Numbered from the stretch's first letter, positions 44,023-56,250 are shown. The stretch: 64,000 nucleotides of DNA from Diadophis punctatus similis (GCA_023053685.1 JALIGW010000001.1:66717740-66781739); one strand, 5' to 3'. Numbers and translations: made by a program. The notes: generated by a model from the sequence alone, not told the origin.

Positions 44023-44376
44023 ACAACTCACCACAGCCAATTTGCCAGGGTCAGCTTGCCACAGCCAACTTACTGCAGCCAACTCACCGCGTGCCAACTC
44101 ACTGCAGAGTTACAGTATACTAATATCGAAGGAATAGTAGAATAGAATCATTAAAGAAAGGATGCCAAAAGGAGGGACAAAATAAAATATGAATGACAAA
44201 AATTAAAATAATTTTTTAAATTATTTTAAATAATTAAATTGAATTGTTGAATTGTCCCGCAGTGAATTGTTCCGTGTCGAGTTGGCCATGGCGAGTTGTC
44301 TGGCGGCGAGTTGTCTGTGGTGAATTGGCCATGGCGAGTTGACCCTGGTGAGTTGGCTGTGGTGAGTTGTCCCAAG
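44023..44376. repeat. Inverted clusters of GCCAACTCAC units
   Basis: At 44023-44105 the unit GCCAACTCACC (with variants) recurs about six times. At 44260-44376 its complement GGTGAGTTGGC recurs about eight times. An AT-rich stretch lies between. The two clusters can pair as a stem, so this is probably a foldback or TIR element with minisatellite arms. Confidence 0.7.
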
Positions 44377-44379
44377 CAG

Positions 44380-45170
44380 GCGGACTTAGGGAAAGCTCCG
44401 CTGTTTCTGGCTCCAGATGCCACTAGATGTGTTGTTGCCCCTGCCAGCTACCTTAGTCAGTTGGAATCAGCGAACCACCGAAAAGCATTTGCACTTGCAC
44501 GGTACCATGCGCTTCCATCGGCCATTTGGTATGGGAAAGTATAAAAGAGTCCTTCGGGAGTTGGGTGGCATAGAAGTATGAACAATAAATAAATAAATAA
44601 AGAATAAATAAAGAATACCATTCACGGAAAGACTTTGCCCCTGCGGCTCAGGAGAGGCGGAGACTGTGGGACACATGTTCCTTAGATGCTCCTTTTATAT
44701 GGAGATTAGGAAAAAACATATTCTGCCAATAATTGCAAGGTATCCTGGCCGTTCCGACACTACCTATCTTCAGTGGCTGCTTAAGGATGAACGGGCCATA
44801 ACTACAGCACAGGTGGCCAGATTCTGCACAGCAGTAGTGGGGATTTGTCGCAAATATGTGTCTTCCTCACCATAGCGATATATATATCAACTGTGACTAA
44901 CCTTTAAGTGTCTAATCCACCATAGCTAATTTATACAACAAATGTGGCAAACACTGCTTATTCCTTTCCCTTTTAGTATTAAGCTGACTATAGACCTCAC
45001 AGCTTATGGATTGTAATTTTAGTAGTGTAGACCATGTGTAATTGACAGACTGGATTTTATCATAGATTTTATCTGTTATTATTTTATTTTTAAATTTTAA
45101 TTGTATATTTACTGTGTGTCTTTATTTGCTCTAGTCTCTGGTCTATGACTGTAATAATAAACTGAACTGA
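44380..45170 (+). mobile_element. Non-LTR retrotransposon C-terminal end, clade unclear
   Basis: Two frames, broken by a small insertion, give RKAFALARYHALPSAIWYGK and then RLCPCGSGEAETVGHMFLRC with SFYMEIRKKHILPII. The C-x-C...H...C pattern is like the zinc-knuckle end of several LINE RT proteins. A 3' UTR without a long poly-A ends near AATAAACTGAACTGA. I cannot name the clade. The fragment is 5'-truncated and dead. Confidence 0.72.
44545..44606 (+). mobile_element. L2-type LINE tail inserted in another LINE
   Basis: AGTCCTTCGGGAGTTGGGTG then GCATAGAAG and AATAAATAAATAAA is the extreme 3' end of an L2. It separates the WYGK and RIPFTERLCPCG parts of the host LINE frame. Confidence 0.7.
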
Positions 45171-46526
45171 GTTGTCCCATTCTGCCCCAAGAGGGAGAGC
45201 ATATAGTAACAACCCCTGCAATCTTGCCTCCTCCACAGCTGTATGAAATGTGCCAGTGGAGATGCTGTAGCAGTAGAATGGAATGTCCTGGCTTGGTCTT
45301 TAGCAAATGCAGTATTTATTTCTGAGTGCAGGTCTTGCACCTTTGTCCCAGGAGACCCATGTATATTTTATGTTGGCCAGTAGTCCAGGTACTTTACAAA
45401 GCTAGAGTGGATTGTCTCTTCTTTTCCTCTCTGTATTGCCTCTTTCAGAATAGCGGTGATGAGAAGCATAGGATTCCTCTAGTTGTGTAGAAATGGAATG
45501 TTGCTTTAGGTTTCGGTATTCAAACAACACATGATTTTTCATTGTTTAATTTCAGCCTTGTATTCACTGCTCTTTAATTAAGAAGAGTAACAATCATTTT
45601 AAAGCCCTGTGCTCAGACATATTATATTTTGCATAATTTATTTGTTCTTTGGCTTACAAAGATTTATATATTGTGGCATGGGAAAGTGACAGAAGAAGGG
45701 AAGGAGGGCACAAAGAGCTACAGATAAATGGGACCCAGGTTGCATCTATATCCAAGCAGTTCTCCTTCCTGACATTTCTGGTAGTGAATTGAGCAGATTG
45801 TTTATGCCGTTGTTGACATCTTCTAGAGTAAAACTGGCATAGTTTAGCATCTGTAAAAAGTTACGTTCTCTTCAAAAACCAGAATTTCAGGCTCTATTAT
45901 TTCCATAATGTCAAGGAGATTAAAAATAAAGCAGAAACAGGATGCTGGGAAGCCACTTGCCCATTTCTGAATGCTGAATGTAGCATTTCTGATGTGTAAT
46001 AACAATGCAATATAACTCTGATATCTGTGTCGAAACCCACAGAGAACAGGAACTGAATATCCAAGAGACACTGCTTCATTATGCTGTTACTGCACTGAAC
46101 AGAAAGCAATTAAAGACAGTAATGCAATGAGGACAATTCTAATTAAAGCTGCACAGAGACTGCTGAATTGGGTTTATTACTGAATAACAATCCAGAAGAA
46201 ATCTCAGTCATAGGGAAGTATGCTACTGGAGCATGAATATCTTAACTGCTAAGTTAATTTCACTTCTAGCTGACTGTATACAAGCAGAGCCATTGTTTTT
46301 GTAAATAGGTGTGAAATAAAATGCCTATCTTGATGTCCATAAATGAGCTGCTTCAACAGCCACCCTGAAGGAACATGGCTGTGTTACAATTACCATTTCT
46401 CTAACCATCAGTTCACTTTCTACAGGGAGAATATTAATAACCTGGATGCAAGGATTCTTATAAAGTCACCCAGCATATAATGCAGAGTAGGTGTCTGCAG
46501 CATTTTTAGCTGATCTATAAGCTTAT
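45171..46526. other. No recognisable feature
   Basis: About 1.35 kb with no transposon ends or domain-bearing frames. Confidence 0.55.
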
Positions 46527-46543
46527 AAGTCAAAAAGACTTTT

Positions 46544-47280
46544 TTTTAAAAAAAATATCTTTATTCAGTTTTTAAACTTTAAAAAAACATACATAATAAC
46601 ACACGACATCAAAGAGAAAAAAGAAAAGAAAAGAAAAAAAGAAAAAGTTAAGAAAAGGGAGAAAAAAGAAAAAAGAAAATACAAACACTAATACACAAAA
46701 AACAGCATTTCATTTTAACAGCTATACCTTTGTGTAACTGAATCCAGTTTTGCAATCAATCTTGCTACATTGGTTACTTTTAACCTTTATCCCTTTTACT
46801 ATTTACTTCAAACGAACCCAAAACGTATTTATACATATTTACATTATTTTTCATATTTATATTCTCAGATTATGTGCATCAATAATAATCGTTTTTATTG
46901 TTATGAAGAAGATGGTAAGGAAAGATTTCTTGGATCAAGTCTTCTTCTGTGTCCATAATTTTAGATTTTTATTTGATTGTAACCAGGAATACCATTTTGT
47001 CCATGTTTCATAGAATTCAGAGTTCTCTTTTTGATGAATGTCCATCGTTAACTTGCTCATTTCTGAGCATTCTAAAATTTTCCTAATTATCATATTTGAA
47101 GAAGGAATAATATCAGATTTCCAATTTTGAGCATATAATAGTCTAGCTGCGGTTGTTATTTGCAAAATTAAATATCTTTCTTCTTTAGTAAATTTGCTCC
47201 GGAAGATCCCCAGTAAGAACATTTCTGGTTTTAATTCCATTTTCACATTTAATATCTGTTCCAACCAACATCTAATCTTT
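46544..47280 (-). mobile_element. L1 LINE 3' end, antisense, 17-bp target duplication
   Basis: The minus strand encodes LKPEMFLLGIFRSKFTKEER then YLILQITTAARLLYAQNWKS and FYETWTKWYSWLQSN, the end of L1 ORF2, with a T-rich left end (poly-A in antisense) and an A/G-rich 3' UTR. The direct repeat AAGTCAAAAAGACTTTT (46527-46543, 47281-47297) is identical, so the insertion is young. It is a different L1 subfamily from 31931-32535, since their proteins differ at many positions. Confidence 0.94.
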
Positions 47281-47297
47281 AAGTCAAAAAGACTTTT

Positions 47298-48243
47298 GAC
47301 TTATAGGCTGAGAGCTATGCTCTAAAAGGAGGTAGAGCCCCAACAAAAACTAAATTTGATTTCATTTCATTACATTTAATTAAATATAATGAATGTAATT
47401 ACTGACTATATATCCATTTTTTTCTCTTCAGTCATACTACAAATTACACTTTCGTTGTAATATTAAAAATGGCTCTGTGCCTTATACGCAAGGCTGTAGG
47501 AGGTTGCAGGTAAACCTGGGGACATATCTCAATTGCATAGCATTTTATTAAATATTAAATTAATGGTTGAAAAGGCATTGGACTAAAGACTTCTATGGCC
47601 AAATAATTTCCTCACACGTAAGTTGTGCAGATCGCTATGAGAAGCCCACAGGCAGGACAGATGATAAGAACAACTTTCCCTCATGTTCTCTAGCAGCTGG
47701 AATTTAGAGACATAACATTGGAAGGGGACTCAGAGGTCATAATATTAACTGTTAGATAGATAATCCTTCAATACTGGAGGAAATATATTGTCATAATATT
47801 CATTGTTAGCCTTATTGGCTGTGAATTTAACTCATCCCCTCTTTTGCAAATTTTCAAGCTGGCAAGCATGGTTTGCTCTTATGATAGCAAATGCCAATGT
47901 TTAATGATATACAGAGTGCAGAGTATATTATCATCTGTCCTGAACCCACCTTCAAGGCAGAGGAAAGGCAATGTGGTATAGGAGGAAGAGCTGCTATGAA
48001 GCAATGTTAGATCTAAAAGAGGGCCCGAGTCTAGCCCAAGATTGTAATGTGAGTAAACATCTCAGAGAAGTCTCTTCCTAGCTCACACAAAAATAAAAGG
48101 CAGGAAAAGGAAGTGCACTATTCAGACTTGCAAGATTCTGGTATTTAAGATTTATAATAAAAGTAGTCCATGGCACTAGTTTCCTTGTTTGGTCTATCTT
48201 CAACCATTCTCTAACTTACACTTTTTTGGATCATCCTGCGCAC
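47298..48243. other. No recognisable feature
   Basis: AT-rich DNA; no gene or repeat identified. Confidence 0.6.
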
Positions 48244-48490
48244 ATGCATTCAGAGGTGGAAGAAAGAAGGGAAAAAAAGATCAGGACATCATCTTGCAAA
48301 TTATGGCACTTACATAATTGCATCAAATGTCATCATACATTTTTAGATTTTTTAGATTTAGATTTATTAGATTTAGATTTTAAAAATCTAAAAATGTATG
48401 AAGACACTTGATGCAATTATGTAAGTGCCGTAATTTGCAAGATGATGTCCTGATCTTTTTTTTCCTTCTTTCTTCCACCTCTGAATGCAT
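48244..48490. repeat. Near-perfect foldback of about 247 bp
   Basis: Arms of about 110 bp start ATGCATTCAGAGGTGGAAGA at the left and end with the complement at the right, with only about five differences. The loop (about 48355-48380) is made of GATTTA units. No target duplication is evident and I do not recognise the family. It could be a MITE that recently arose or moved. Confidence 0.85.
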
Positions 48491-48639
48491 GCTACATGCT
48501 ACATCATAATATATGTATCGGCATCTTGAAATTATTGTGGTTTGTTATGAAGTCCTATGTCTCTAGGTTTTCGCATCATGAACGTTGGAGAAACATTTCC
48601 CCTACTTTTATTTATCGCATTATATCTACCTGCTTACTC

Positions 48640-49092
48640 AAATTATTCTAGGTATTTTACAAGTCTACTAACCTTATTAAGTTTAGCTGGTCCAGACATA
48701 ACGACGCTATAGAGCACTGCATACCAAGACAACTAGACACAAGAACAGTTTTTCCCCAAATGCCATCACTCTGCTAAACAAATAATTCCTTCACCACTGT
48801 CAAACTATTCACTAAGGCTGCATTACTATTACTATTAGTCTTTTCATCGTTCCTATCACCCATCTCCTCCCACTTATGACTGTATGACTGTAACTTGTTG
48901 CTTGTATCCTTACGATTTATATTAATATTGATTGTTTCCTGATTGCTTATTTGTACCCTATAACAATCATTAAGTGTTGTACCTCATGATTCTTGACAAA
49001 TGTATCTTTTCTTTTATGTACACTGAGAGCATATGCACCAAAGACAAATTCCTTGTGTGTCCAATCACACTTGGCCAATAAAGAATTCTATA
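48640..49092 (+). mobile_element. Rex1-like LINE 3' end
   Basis: Translation near 48720-48780 gives RHKNSFFPN-like residues followed by AITLLNK and a stop, as at the end of Rex1-type ORF2. The 3' UTR ends GTGTGTCCAATCACACTTGG then CCAATAAAGAATTCTA. The same tail begins the AATAG array at 20661. Clade assignment is from memory. Confidence 0.7.
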
Positions 49093-50266
49093 ATTTCATG
49101 TATTTCTATTACATCTCAATTTGACTTTCCCCCTTAAGATTAAACAAGAAACTTATAATATTGCAACCTGCAGCATCACAAGCTTTCCTCTTGGAGAGCT
49201 ATTCCATTCTGACTGTGTATGTTTTCAGTTCTAGCTCTGCAATACATTGGAGGTGCAGAATTCCAAGCATTTTCCCGTCATATCCATAATATTGGGCATT
49301 CTGCTTTCCGACTGATTCCCCAATAAACTTCTTTTCCAGAGCAACTTGTCCAGTCTGGACAATATAGTTAAGAGGCTGAGTTTCTGTAATTCCTGAGCAG
49401 AGATGGAGTCTGTAGCACATAAACAGAGAAGCCTTTATGATCATCTATTCTTTCTCAGAAGGAAATAGAGCTTGGAATAGGAAGACACTCTTTCATTATC
49501 AGGGTTTCTACATTTCAAACATATTTTGGGTCTGAGGGTGAATTAGGAATGAAAGGAAGCAGTAAACAAATAGCTATGGAATCCATTCTAATCAAAGCTC
49601 AGAAACTGGAGAAGATTTTTTTTTAACCTTTAAAAGATCGGTTTCATCCGTCACTGAAATGAGGGGAAATATTCCCAGGCACTTAAAAGTCCCAGTAAAA
49701 GGGTTTTACTGACTTCTTTTTCTCACCCACAAGTTGTCAGACCAATTTCCATTATGAGAATAGAAACGGTATTGACAGTTTAGAAAGCAAAGAAAGAAAA
49801 TATGATCCAAAGCCATATCCAATAACAAGAACACTATCACGCTGGCTAGCAGTTTCTTGCTATTTAGTAAGCAAGATAGAATTCATACATTCATGTAAAA
49901 CATGTAATGGATATTTGTCAAGAAAAGGGCTGTCAAGTTGGAATATTTATTCTCAGTCCTACTTATTTTTCCATTTTTCTGATTGCTCCATCTCCATTGG
50001 GAAATTTTAATGCCCTCTCTCCAACTTAAAAAAAATCTACAAGGCCTTACAAAAAGACAGTGAGCAAATTCTTGGCTTAAGTTCTACAGTCTTCCACATG
50101 CAAAATAAATCTGAAACAGAAAATAGAGGGTGCCATTAAACATGGCATCTTAAACATACAACTAACAGTAACCACTGTTCCCCCTATGTATTTCCCTTGA
50201 AAATATATTCAGCTCAATCCTTTAAAAAAAACCTATTGCTTTAGTCCTCAAAAAAGGAGGAAAGAA
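49093..50266. other. No recognisable feature
   Basis: About 1.2 kb of AT-rich DNA with no identifiable features. Confidence 0.6.
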
Positions 50267-50275
50267 ATACAAAAA

Positions 50276-50974
50276 GATGATCAAAGACAACTTGACTATT
50301 GCAATGCACTCTACATGGGGCTACCCTTGAAGAACATTTGGAGACTGCAGCTAGTGCAGAATGCAGCGGCGCGTGTGGTGATGGGTGTCCCTAGATACAT
50401 CCATGTGACACCCATCCTTCGTGAACTGCACTGGCTGCCTATAGATCTCCGAGTGCAATTCAAGGTGTTAGTGATTACCTTTAAAGCCCTACATGGCTTA
50501 GGACCAGTTTACCTCCAAGACCGCCTTCTCCAACATACCTCCCTAAGACCAATTAGAGCCCACAGAGTTGGTCTGCTGGTGGTCCCGTCAGCCAAACAAT
50601 GTCGGCTGGCAGGCCCACGAACGAGGGCCTTCTCTTGGCAGCACCGGCTCTCTGGAATACACTACCCCCCGAGATCCGTATTATTCCCACCCTGCCAGCC
50701 TTCAGAAAAGCAGTAAAAACATGGCTTTGTTGACAGGCCTGGGGCCAATGATTTTAATACAACATTGACTACTCTTGGCCCCATGAATGATTTATTGTAT
50801 GGGTTTTTAAATTGTGGTTTTTAATGTTTTTAAATGTTTTAATATTGATTGTTTTTAATGTTTTTATATTTGTTGTTGCATGTGAATTTTTATTGTTGTG
50901 AGCCGCCCAAAGTCTCTGTGGAGTGGGCGGCATGCAAATGCAACTAATAAATAAATAAATAAAATATATATTAC
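50276..50974 (+). mobile_element. L2-type LINE 3' end
   Basis: The frame encodes LDYCNALYMGLPLKNIWRLQ then LVQNAAARVVMGVPRYIHVT, ILRELHWLPIDLRVQFKVLV and TFKALHGLGPVYLQDRL, the C terminus of L2 ORF2. The 3' UTR ends GTGGGCGGCATGCAAATGCA and AATAAATAAATAAA. The 9-bp repeat ATACAAAAA (50267-50275, 50975-50983) may be its target duplication. It is the best L2 copy here; a frameshift near the end of the protein makes it a pseudogene. Confidence 0.92.
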
Positions 50975-50983
50975 ATACAAAAA

Positions 50984-52295
50984 TAAGTCTATTTTTTTAA
51001 AAAAAATCATTAAAATGACCCCAAAATACAGCATCAGTCTCATTTTATTATATTGCTAATGAAAGATAATTCATATTTTAATGCAGGATTGAATCTAGGA
51101 TTACACAATCTTTGTCATATTAGTCAGTAATCTTTTTTGCTACCCTCACATTCAACAAATTCTAATCCTGAATGCAGCCCAATGCAAGTAATGCTTAATC
51201 AAAGGCTTTATCCACTCCTGGATTATCCATTTTCCAAGCATTTTAATACATATTTTATTAAAATTAAATACCTGTGCATTGTCTTTAATTTTTCTGAGTA
51301 ATAACATTTGTAATAGGACATCTTATCAACTGTACATTTTTGCAACTTGTTGAGAACATGTATCGATCAATAATTTTCCCATTTTGCATCCAAAACTCTG
51401 TGCCCTTTCTGCTAATCTTCATGGCTATTGTGTGCCTTTAACAAATACTTCTCCATCTCCTAACACAAAAAAGAAAATACAAATTGTTAGCGCTGCTTCC
51501 ATCCTTCTGCTTGACAATCTATTTATTTATTTATAAGTGTTTGTCTACATTTATCTGATGGTTTGCAGAAACAGAGAAGCAAACACATTTCTGAAAGGCT
51601 GAAAAGTAGTGGAAAATTGATTGTAAAAAGATATAAATGATGGTCAAGATAAATAAATGTGGGCAAGATAAATCTAGGGTGATATAGCTGAAAACTAACA
51701 TTTCAAAACCTTCCAAGTAGCTGCAACCCTGAACATATATAGCTAAATCATAATTGTAACTCAGAATGTTATGATTCTATGGACCATCCATGGCTTTTCT
51801 TCTGAGATGTAAGACCAGCTGGGGCTCAGGAACAGAACAAATTCCTTCAATCTCTTTGAAACCCAAATCTTCACCTGTCAACTGTCTCTGAAGCTATTCC
51901 CCAATTCACAAGCTCACAAGAGCAGGATTGTTCTATAAAGATGAATGAACAATAGTCGAGGAATGATGGAATTCCATGCTATCTCTACAGAATAGTCTTG
52001 AGCAAACTGCCGGAAGGGTCCGCTGTCATTTTCATTGATGGATCTTGTCTAGGGCTATTGGATCTTGGCTGCAAAGACCTTGATAATGACTAGATCCAGC
52101 ATCCAATGGTATGTATTGGCAAAGCTAGGACATTCTGTAACTCTTTGCATCTATTTAGAGACTGTTTGAAGTTTTACAGATCAAAGCTGACAGCCCTGAT
52201 CTTGGCCTGCTGTTTGATCAATCAATTGATCAAGTTGGTTTTCAAACATTGTAAATGATTAGACTTAGTTCTACCCAGAAACCAGTCATACATAG
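50984..52295. other. No recognisable feature
   Basis: About 1.3 kb of AT-rich DNA; no gene or repeat identified. Confidence 0.6.
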
Positions 52296-52303
52296 GGTTA
52301 AAC

Positions 52304-52666
52304 CAGGGGTGTCAAACTCTATTTTATTGAGGGTTGTGTTTGACCTTGGGGGGGCTGAGGGGGCATGGCCAGGGTGGGCATGGCCAGCTCAACGTCACTT
52401 GTGTCAGTGGCACTTGTGGTTACCCAAGCGCTCTGTCAGCAAAAAACAGTCTCCTGAGCTTCATTTTCGGTTGCAAAGGCCTCCTGCAACCCTCTGGCAG
52501 TGAAAACGGAGCTCGGGAGGGCCGCATGTGGCCCTCCCGAGCTCCATTTTCACTGGCAGAGGCACTGTGGGCCAGTCCTTCACTGTTTCCAGGGTGGCCC
52601 CATAAGTCAGATCTAAGCACCCCGCAGGCCGAATCCAGCCCGCGGGCCTTGAGTTTGACAGCCCTG
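52304..52666. mobile_element. hAT MITE, long GGTGTCAAACTC-end form
   Basis: Ends CAGGGGTGTCAAACTC and GAGTTTGACAGCCCTG with a perfect 8-bp duplication GGTTAAAC (52296-52303, 52667-52674). Inside is a strong hairpin (about 52500-52560) with GGAGCTCGGGAGGGCCGCAT and its partner. The ends match the 130-bp family, the interior is different. Confidence 0.95.
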
Positions 52667-52707
52667 GGTTAAACTAATTATCCCGATCAGCCTTGTTGTG
52701 GGAACTA

Positions 52708-53104
52708 CAAGTAGTTCTTGACTTACAACAGTTAATTTAGTGACTGTTTGACGTTACGATGGCACTGAAAAAAATGACTTATTACCATTTTTCACACTTA
52801 TGACCATTGTAGCAGCCCCATGGTCATGTTGTTTATATTCGGATGCTTGACAACTGACTTGCATTTATGATGGTTACAGTGTCCCGAAGTCATGTGATCC
52901 CCTTTTGCGACCTTCTGACAAGAAAAGTTAATGGGGAAGCAAGATTCACTTAACAACCGTGTTACTAATTTAACAAATGCAGTGATTCATTTAACAAATG
53001 TGGCAAAAAAAGTCTTTAAAATGGGGCAAACTTCACTTAACAAATTTCTCACTTAACAACATAAATGTTGGGATAAATTGTGGTCATAAGTTGGGGACCA
53101 CCTA
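52708..53104 (-). mobile_element. TA-flanked MITE with AGTCCTCGACTTACAAC-type ends
   Basis: The inverted relative of 43250-43640: CAAGTAGTTCTTGACTTACA at the left and GTCATAAGTTGGGGACCACC at the right, flanked by TA on both sides (52706-52707, 53105-53106). No transposase. Confidence 0.83.
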
Positions 53105-53354
53105 TATTAACCATGCAGTTATCTAACCCTTACCTTTCCTTGGACTGAGATCAAATTCTAGGGAGGGGTTACAAAAACTGTGTTGGGAAAAAAACCCAGA
53201 AATAATTGGGTGAGACCTTCTCAACTGCCATTTACAAAATATGTATTTCAAATATGTCACTGTGAATTTTTTTTTTCATTTCGGCTTGTGGGGGGAAGAA
53301 TGTAGGGTAAGAAGTAACAATCTCAGAGTCCCCTTTTAGCTAAAAGGACTACAA

Positions 53355-53476
53355 CAGAAGTGGGGAACTATGGCCCCTTTATAACTTGTGGACTTCAACT
53401 CCCAGAATTCGTGAGTCAGCCAATTCTGGAAATTGAAGTCCACAAGTCGTAAAAGGGCTATCGTTCCCCACCCCTG
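53355..53476. mobile_element. Palindromic hAT MITE
   Basis: Ends CAGAAGTGGGGAACTATGGC and TCGTTCCCCACCCCTG, inner arms with AACTTGTGGACTTCAACTCC. Flanks GACTACAA and GACTAAAA (53347-53354, 53477-53484) differ at one base. The core is that of the CTCCAACCTTGG family but the outer ends are different. Confidence 0.85.
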
Positions 53477-53484
53477 GACTAAAA

Positions 53485-55125
53485 AATGGCTGTCATTTCT
53501 TTTCTTCCTGTAGAAAGCCTCTTATTCATATGTCAGTATGTAGAGATATACAACCTTAAGGATATCACTAACTTTACCACTAAAATATATGGACTCAGTT
53601 CTAAAATATATATATAAGTATCTTTTGCTTCAGGGCACATGAACTGGGTTGAAGTGGTTATAAATTATGCTGTCTAAACAGTTTCTTAAAAAAAAAGTTG
53701 TCTCAAGTCTGTGAATTTTGAGAAGGCCATGAAAATAAATCGATCTATGTTTCTGTAAAAGCTATCGCCTATTCATCTAGGATACAAAACTCCAAGTGGC
53801 AGCAAAAATAAATAAACAAATCAGGGTTTCTATTTTATCTCTTTGCAGCAATGTCTAGTGGTCATCCAAATTTTTGCAGCCCCAATTTTTTTTAATATTT
53901 TTAGAATTACTCTTTGATAATATATGCACTTTTCTAATATGTTTATATGTTTGCATATATTTTAATCTTTTTATTGTGTATACTTACAGTACAGTAAAAT
54001 GCATGTAAGATATTTTATTGTTGTACACTGTCTGAGAATGATGCATGAATATTTTAATATTCTTCTTTGCAGGCCTTTTCCCCTAATGTGTATCTTTCCA
54101 TACACTGATTTTCTAAACCTACACATTTTCCTATGCAGCTTTACCTAGTTAACATTTTTAATCAGATGGCAAAATCTGATGAGTGCCAATGAATAATAAA
54201 TATTGGCATTAAGTTTGCAGATAAATTAAGGAACTATGAAGTAACTTGGTTTACATTAAAATGCAAAATCCTCAATGGGCAGCTGTAGATTTCTTCAGAT
54301 AAAATCAATGTAATAAAATTAGCTATGGATCATCAATTGTGGACATGGTCTGACTAAATGATACATAGAGATATAAAGATACATCTGATGAAAAACTTGC
54401 TAGACCACAAATATTTAGGCTTAATAAATCTGTCAGTTTCTTGAGAGGACTGCACATTTCTGTGTTAGTGGCTAGAAGTGTCCTTCATTCATATGCTTAA
54501 AAAAAGAACAAGGGACTTTGACCCCAGTCCACTTAAAAGCTAGACTCCCAACTCTGCTGGTTTCAATTGATGTTACTGGAGAGGCCTTAATTTATTTCCA
54601 TGTACAGTATAATCTATACATTTTACAAACATATTTCAAATCTCCTTTTGAGTGAAATATAGTGGTTGGCATTTCCATCTCAAAAAGCCTGTAAATGTTT
54701 CCAGATTGCATTCCAGCTTGTCTGGTAAAGTTTGCCAGACAGAGCACATGGTATATTTTTGTGTGGTGTTAATATGTTGAGCTTCTGTGTTGAAGAACAC
54801 TTTATGAGCATTGACTGAACCTGAACACTGTGAAATGGACAGGGCCAAATAAAACCAGAGGGGGCCAATCCAATTACCACAGACCATAGTTGCAATAGAA
54901 ACTATGGTCTTGACAGATGAAGAATTTGGTGTAATTCTTACTCTTGCAGGTTAACAAAGTTCATACCATCTGTTAAATGGTTATGCCTGTTTCATAGTTA
55001 TGCAGAGTTAGATTATGTTTCTTTATCCTGTGTCAGATTATTGGAACAGTGTTATTTTTTTTCTGAATGTCAGGGATCATTCTTTTCTGGATTGCTGTTT
55101 AGGATGTTTTAAACTGGGATAAAGG
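53485..55125. other. No recognisable feature
   Basis: About 1.6 kb of AT-rich DNA without identifiable features. Confidence 0.6.
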
Positions 55126-55133
55126 ATTATACT

Positions 55134-55493
55134 CAGAGGTGGGTTCCTCCCGGTTCACACTGGTTCTATAGAACTGGTAGCAAACTGCTGGTGACGTCAC
55201 GGTAACATCACAGAACCGGTTCTGTCGGTGCCAGTCTGTGGGCGCTGCCATCTTTTTATTGGATTTTTTTTATTGGGGGGGGGGATTTTCCCCCAGTTTT
55301 TTTTCTTCTGCATATGCGCAGAAGCCAAGTTTCCGGCACTGTGCATGCATCGCCATCTTGTTATCGGCTTTTTTTTATGTTTTTGGATTTTTCGGCAAAG
55401 CACACGTGCGGCCATGTGGTGCAGCCATGTGGTGCAGCCATGAGGCACAGGAGGAAGCGAACCAGCAGCAAGGTAAGTTAGAACCCACCTCTG
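55134..55493. mobile_element. hAT MITE, GGTGGGTTCC-end family
   Basis: Ends CAGAGGTGGGTTCCTCCCGG and GTTAGAACCCACCTCTG, with a perfect duplication ATTATACT (55126-55133, 55494-55501). A CRE palindrome TGACGTCA is at 55192-55199. GC-rich, no transposase. Confidence 0.95.
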
Positions 55494-55501
55494 ATTATAC
55501 T

Positions 55502-55829
55502 TATAGTCAAGGAAGATGATTCAGCAACCTTGCTGAACCAGAGAAGCTCTAAATCATTTGGACAGGAGGTCACCTGGGAGCTCTGTGGAAAAATCTTGAT
55601 TTTCATAATGAAATAAAGACCAAATAAACAATTAGAATAACATAAGGCAACTGAATAGACAAATCTAGGATTTTGTAGAGGCCTGGCATATGCTTCACTA
55701 TAGCAATATATCAATCTGCTGCTCTTCATACCACCCAAATGCATGATAGTTCTTACATATTATGACATTTGGAGACACATCTGTAGTGAACTTCTCCATG
55801 GCAGAAAGGAAACTAAGGCTAAAGAGAAG
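55502..55829. other. No recognisable feature
   Basis: Short unique-looking stretch. Confidence 0.5.
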
Positions 55830-55966
55830 TACCACATTTTTTTGGAGTATAAGACGCACTGGAGTATAAGACGCACCTAGATTTTAGAGGAGGAAAACAA
55901 GGAAAAAAGTATTCTGAACCAAATGGTGTAGTAATATATTATTTAATAAAATACCAGTGTAGCAGA

Positions 55967-56038
55967 ATACTTTTTACAACCATGTATACTTTTTACAACC
56001 ATGTACACTTTTTACCACCATGTATACTTTTTACAAAC
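55967..56038. repeat. 19-bp minisatellite, about 3.8 units
   Basis: The unit ATACTTTTTACAACCATGT recurs with two changes in the third copy. Confidence 0.9.
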
Positions 56039-56250
56039 TTCAAACTTGACAGCTTTAAGACTAGTGGACTTCAACTCCCAGAATTCCTCCTCCAGTCATG
56101 CTCGCTCAGGAATGGGAGTTGAAGTCCACAAGTCTTAAACTTGCCAAGTTTGAAGACCCTTGCACCCCTAACCCCTAACCCAGGGGTCTTCAAACTTGAC
56201 AGCTTTAAGACTAGTGGACTTCAACTCCCAGAATTCTTCCTCCAGTCATG
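56039..56250. mobile_element. Two tandem palindromic MITE copies (CTTCAAACTTG family)
   Basis: A full copy (about 56039-56155) and a left half (56180-56250) share CTTTAAGACTAGTGGACTTC. They are separated by CCCCTAACCCCTAACCCAGG. Probably a partial duplication of one insertion. Confidence 0.75.

Noticed and set aside
44023..44376. A CRISPR-like array of short repeats
   Set aside because: The units are contiguous without unique spacers, face each other in two clusters, and the genome is a vertebrate one.
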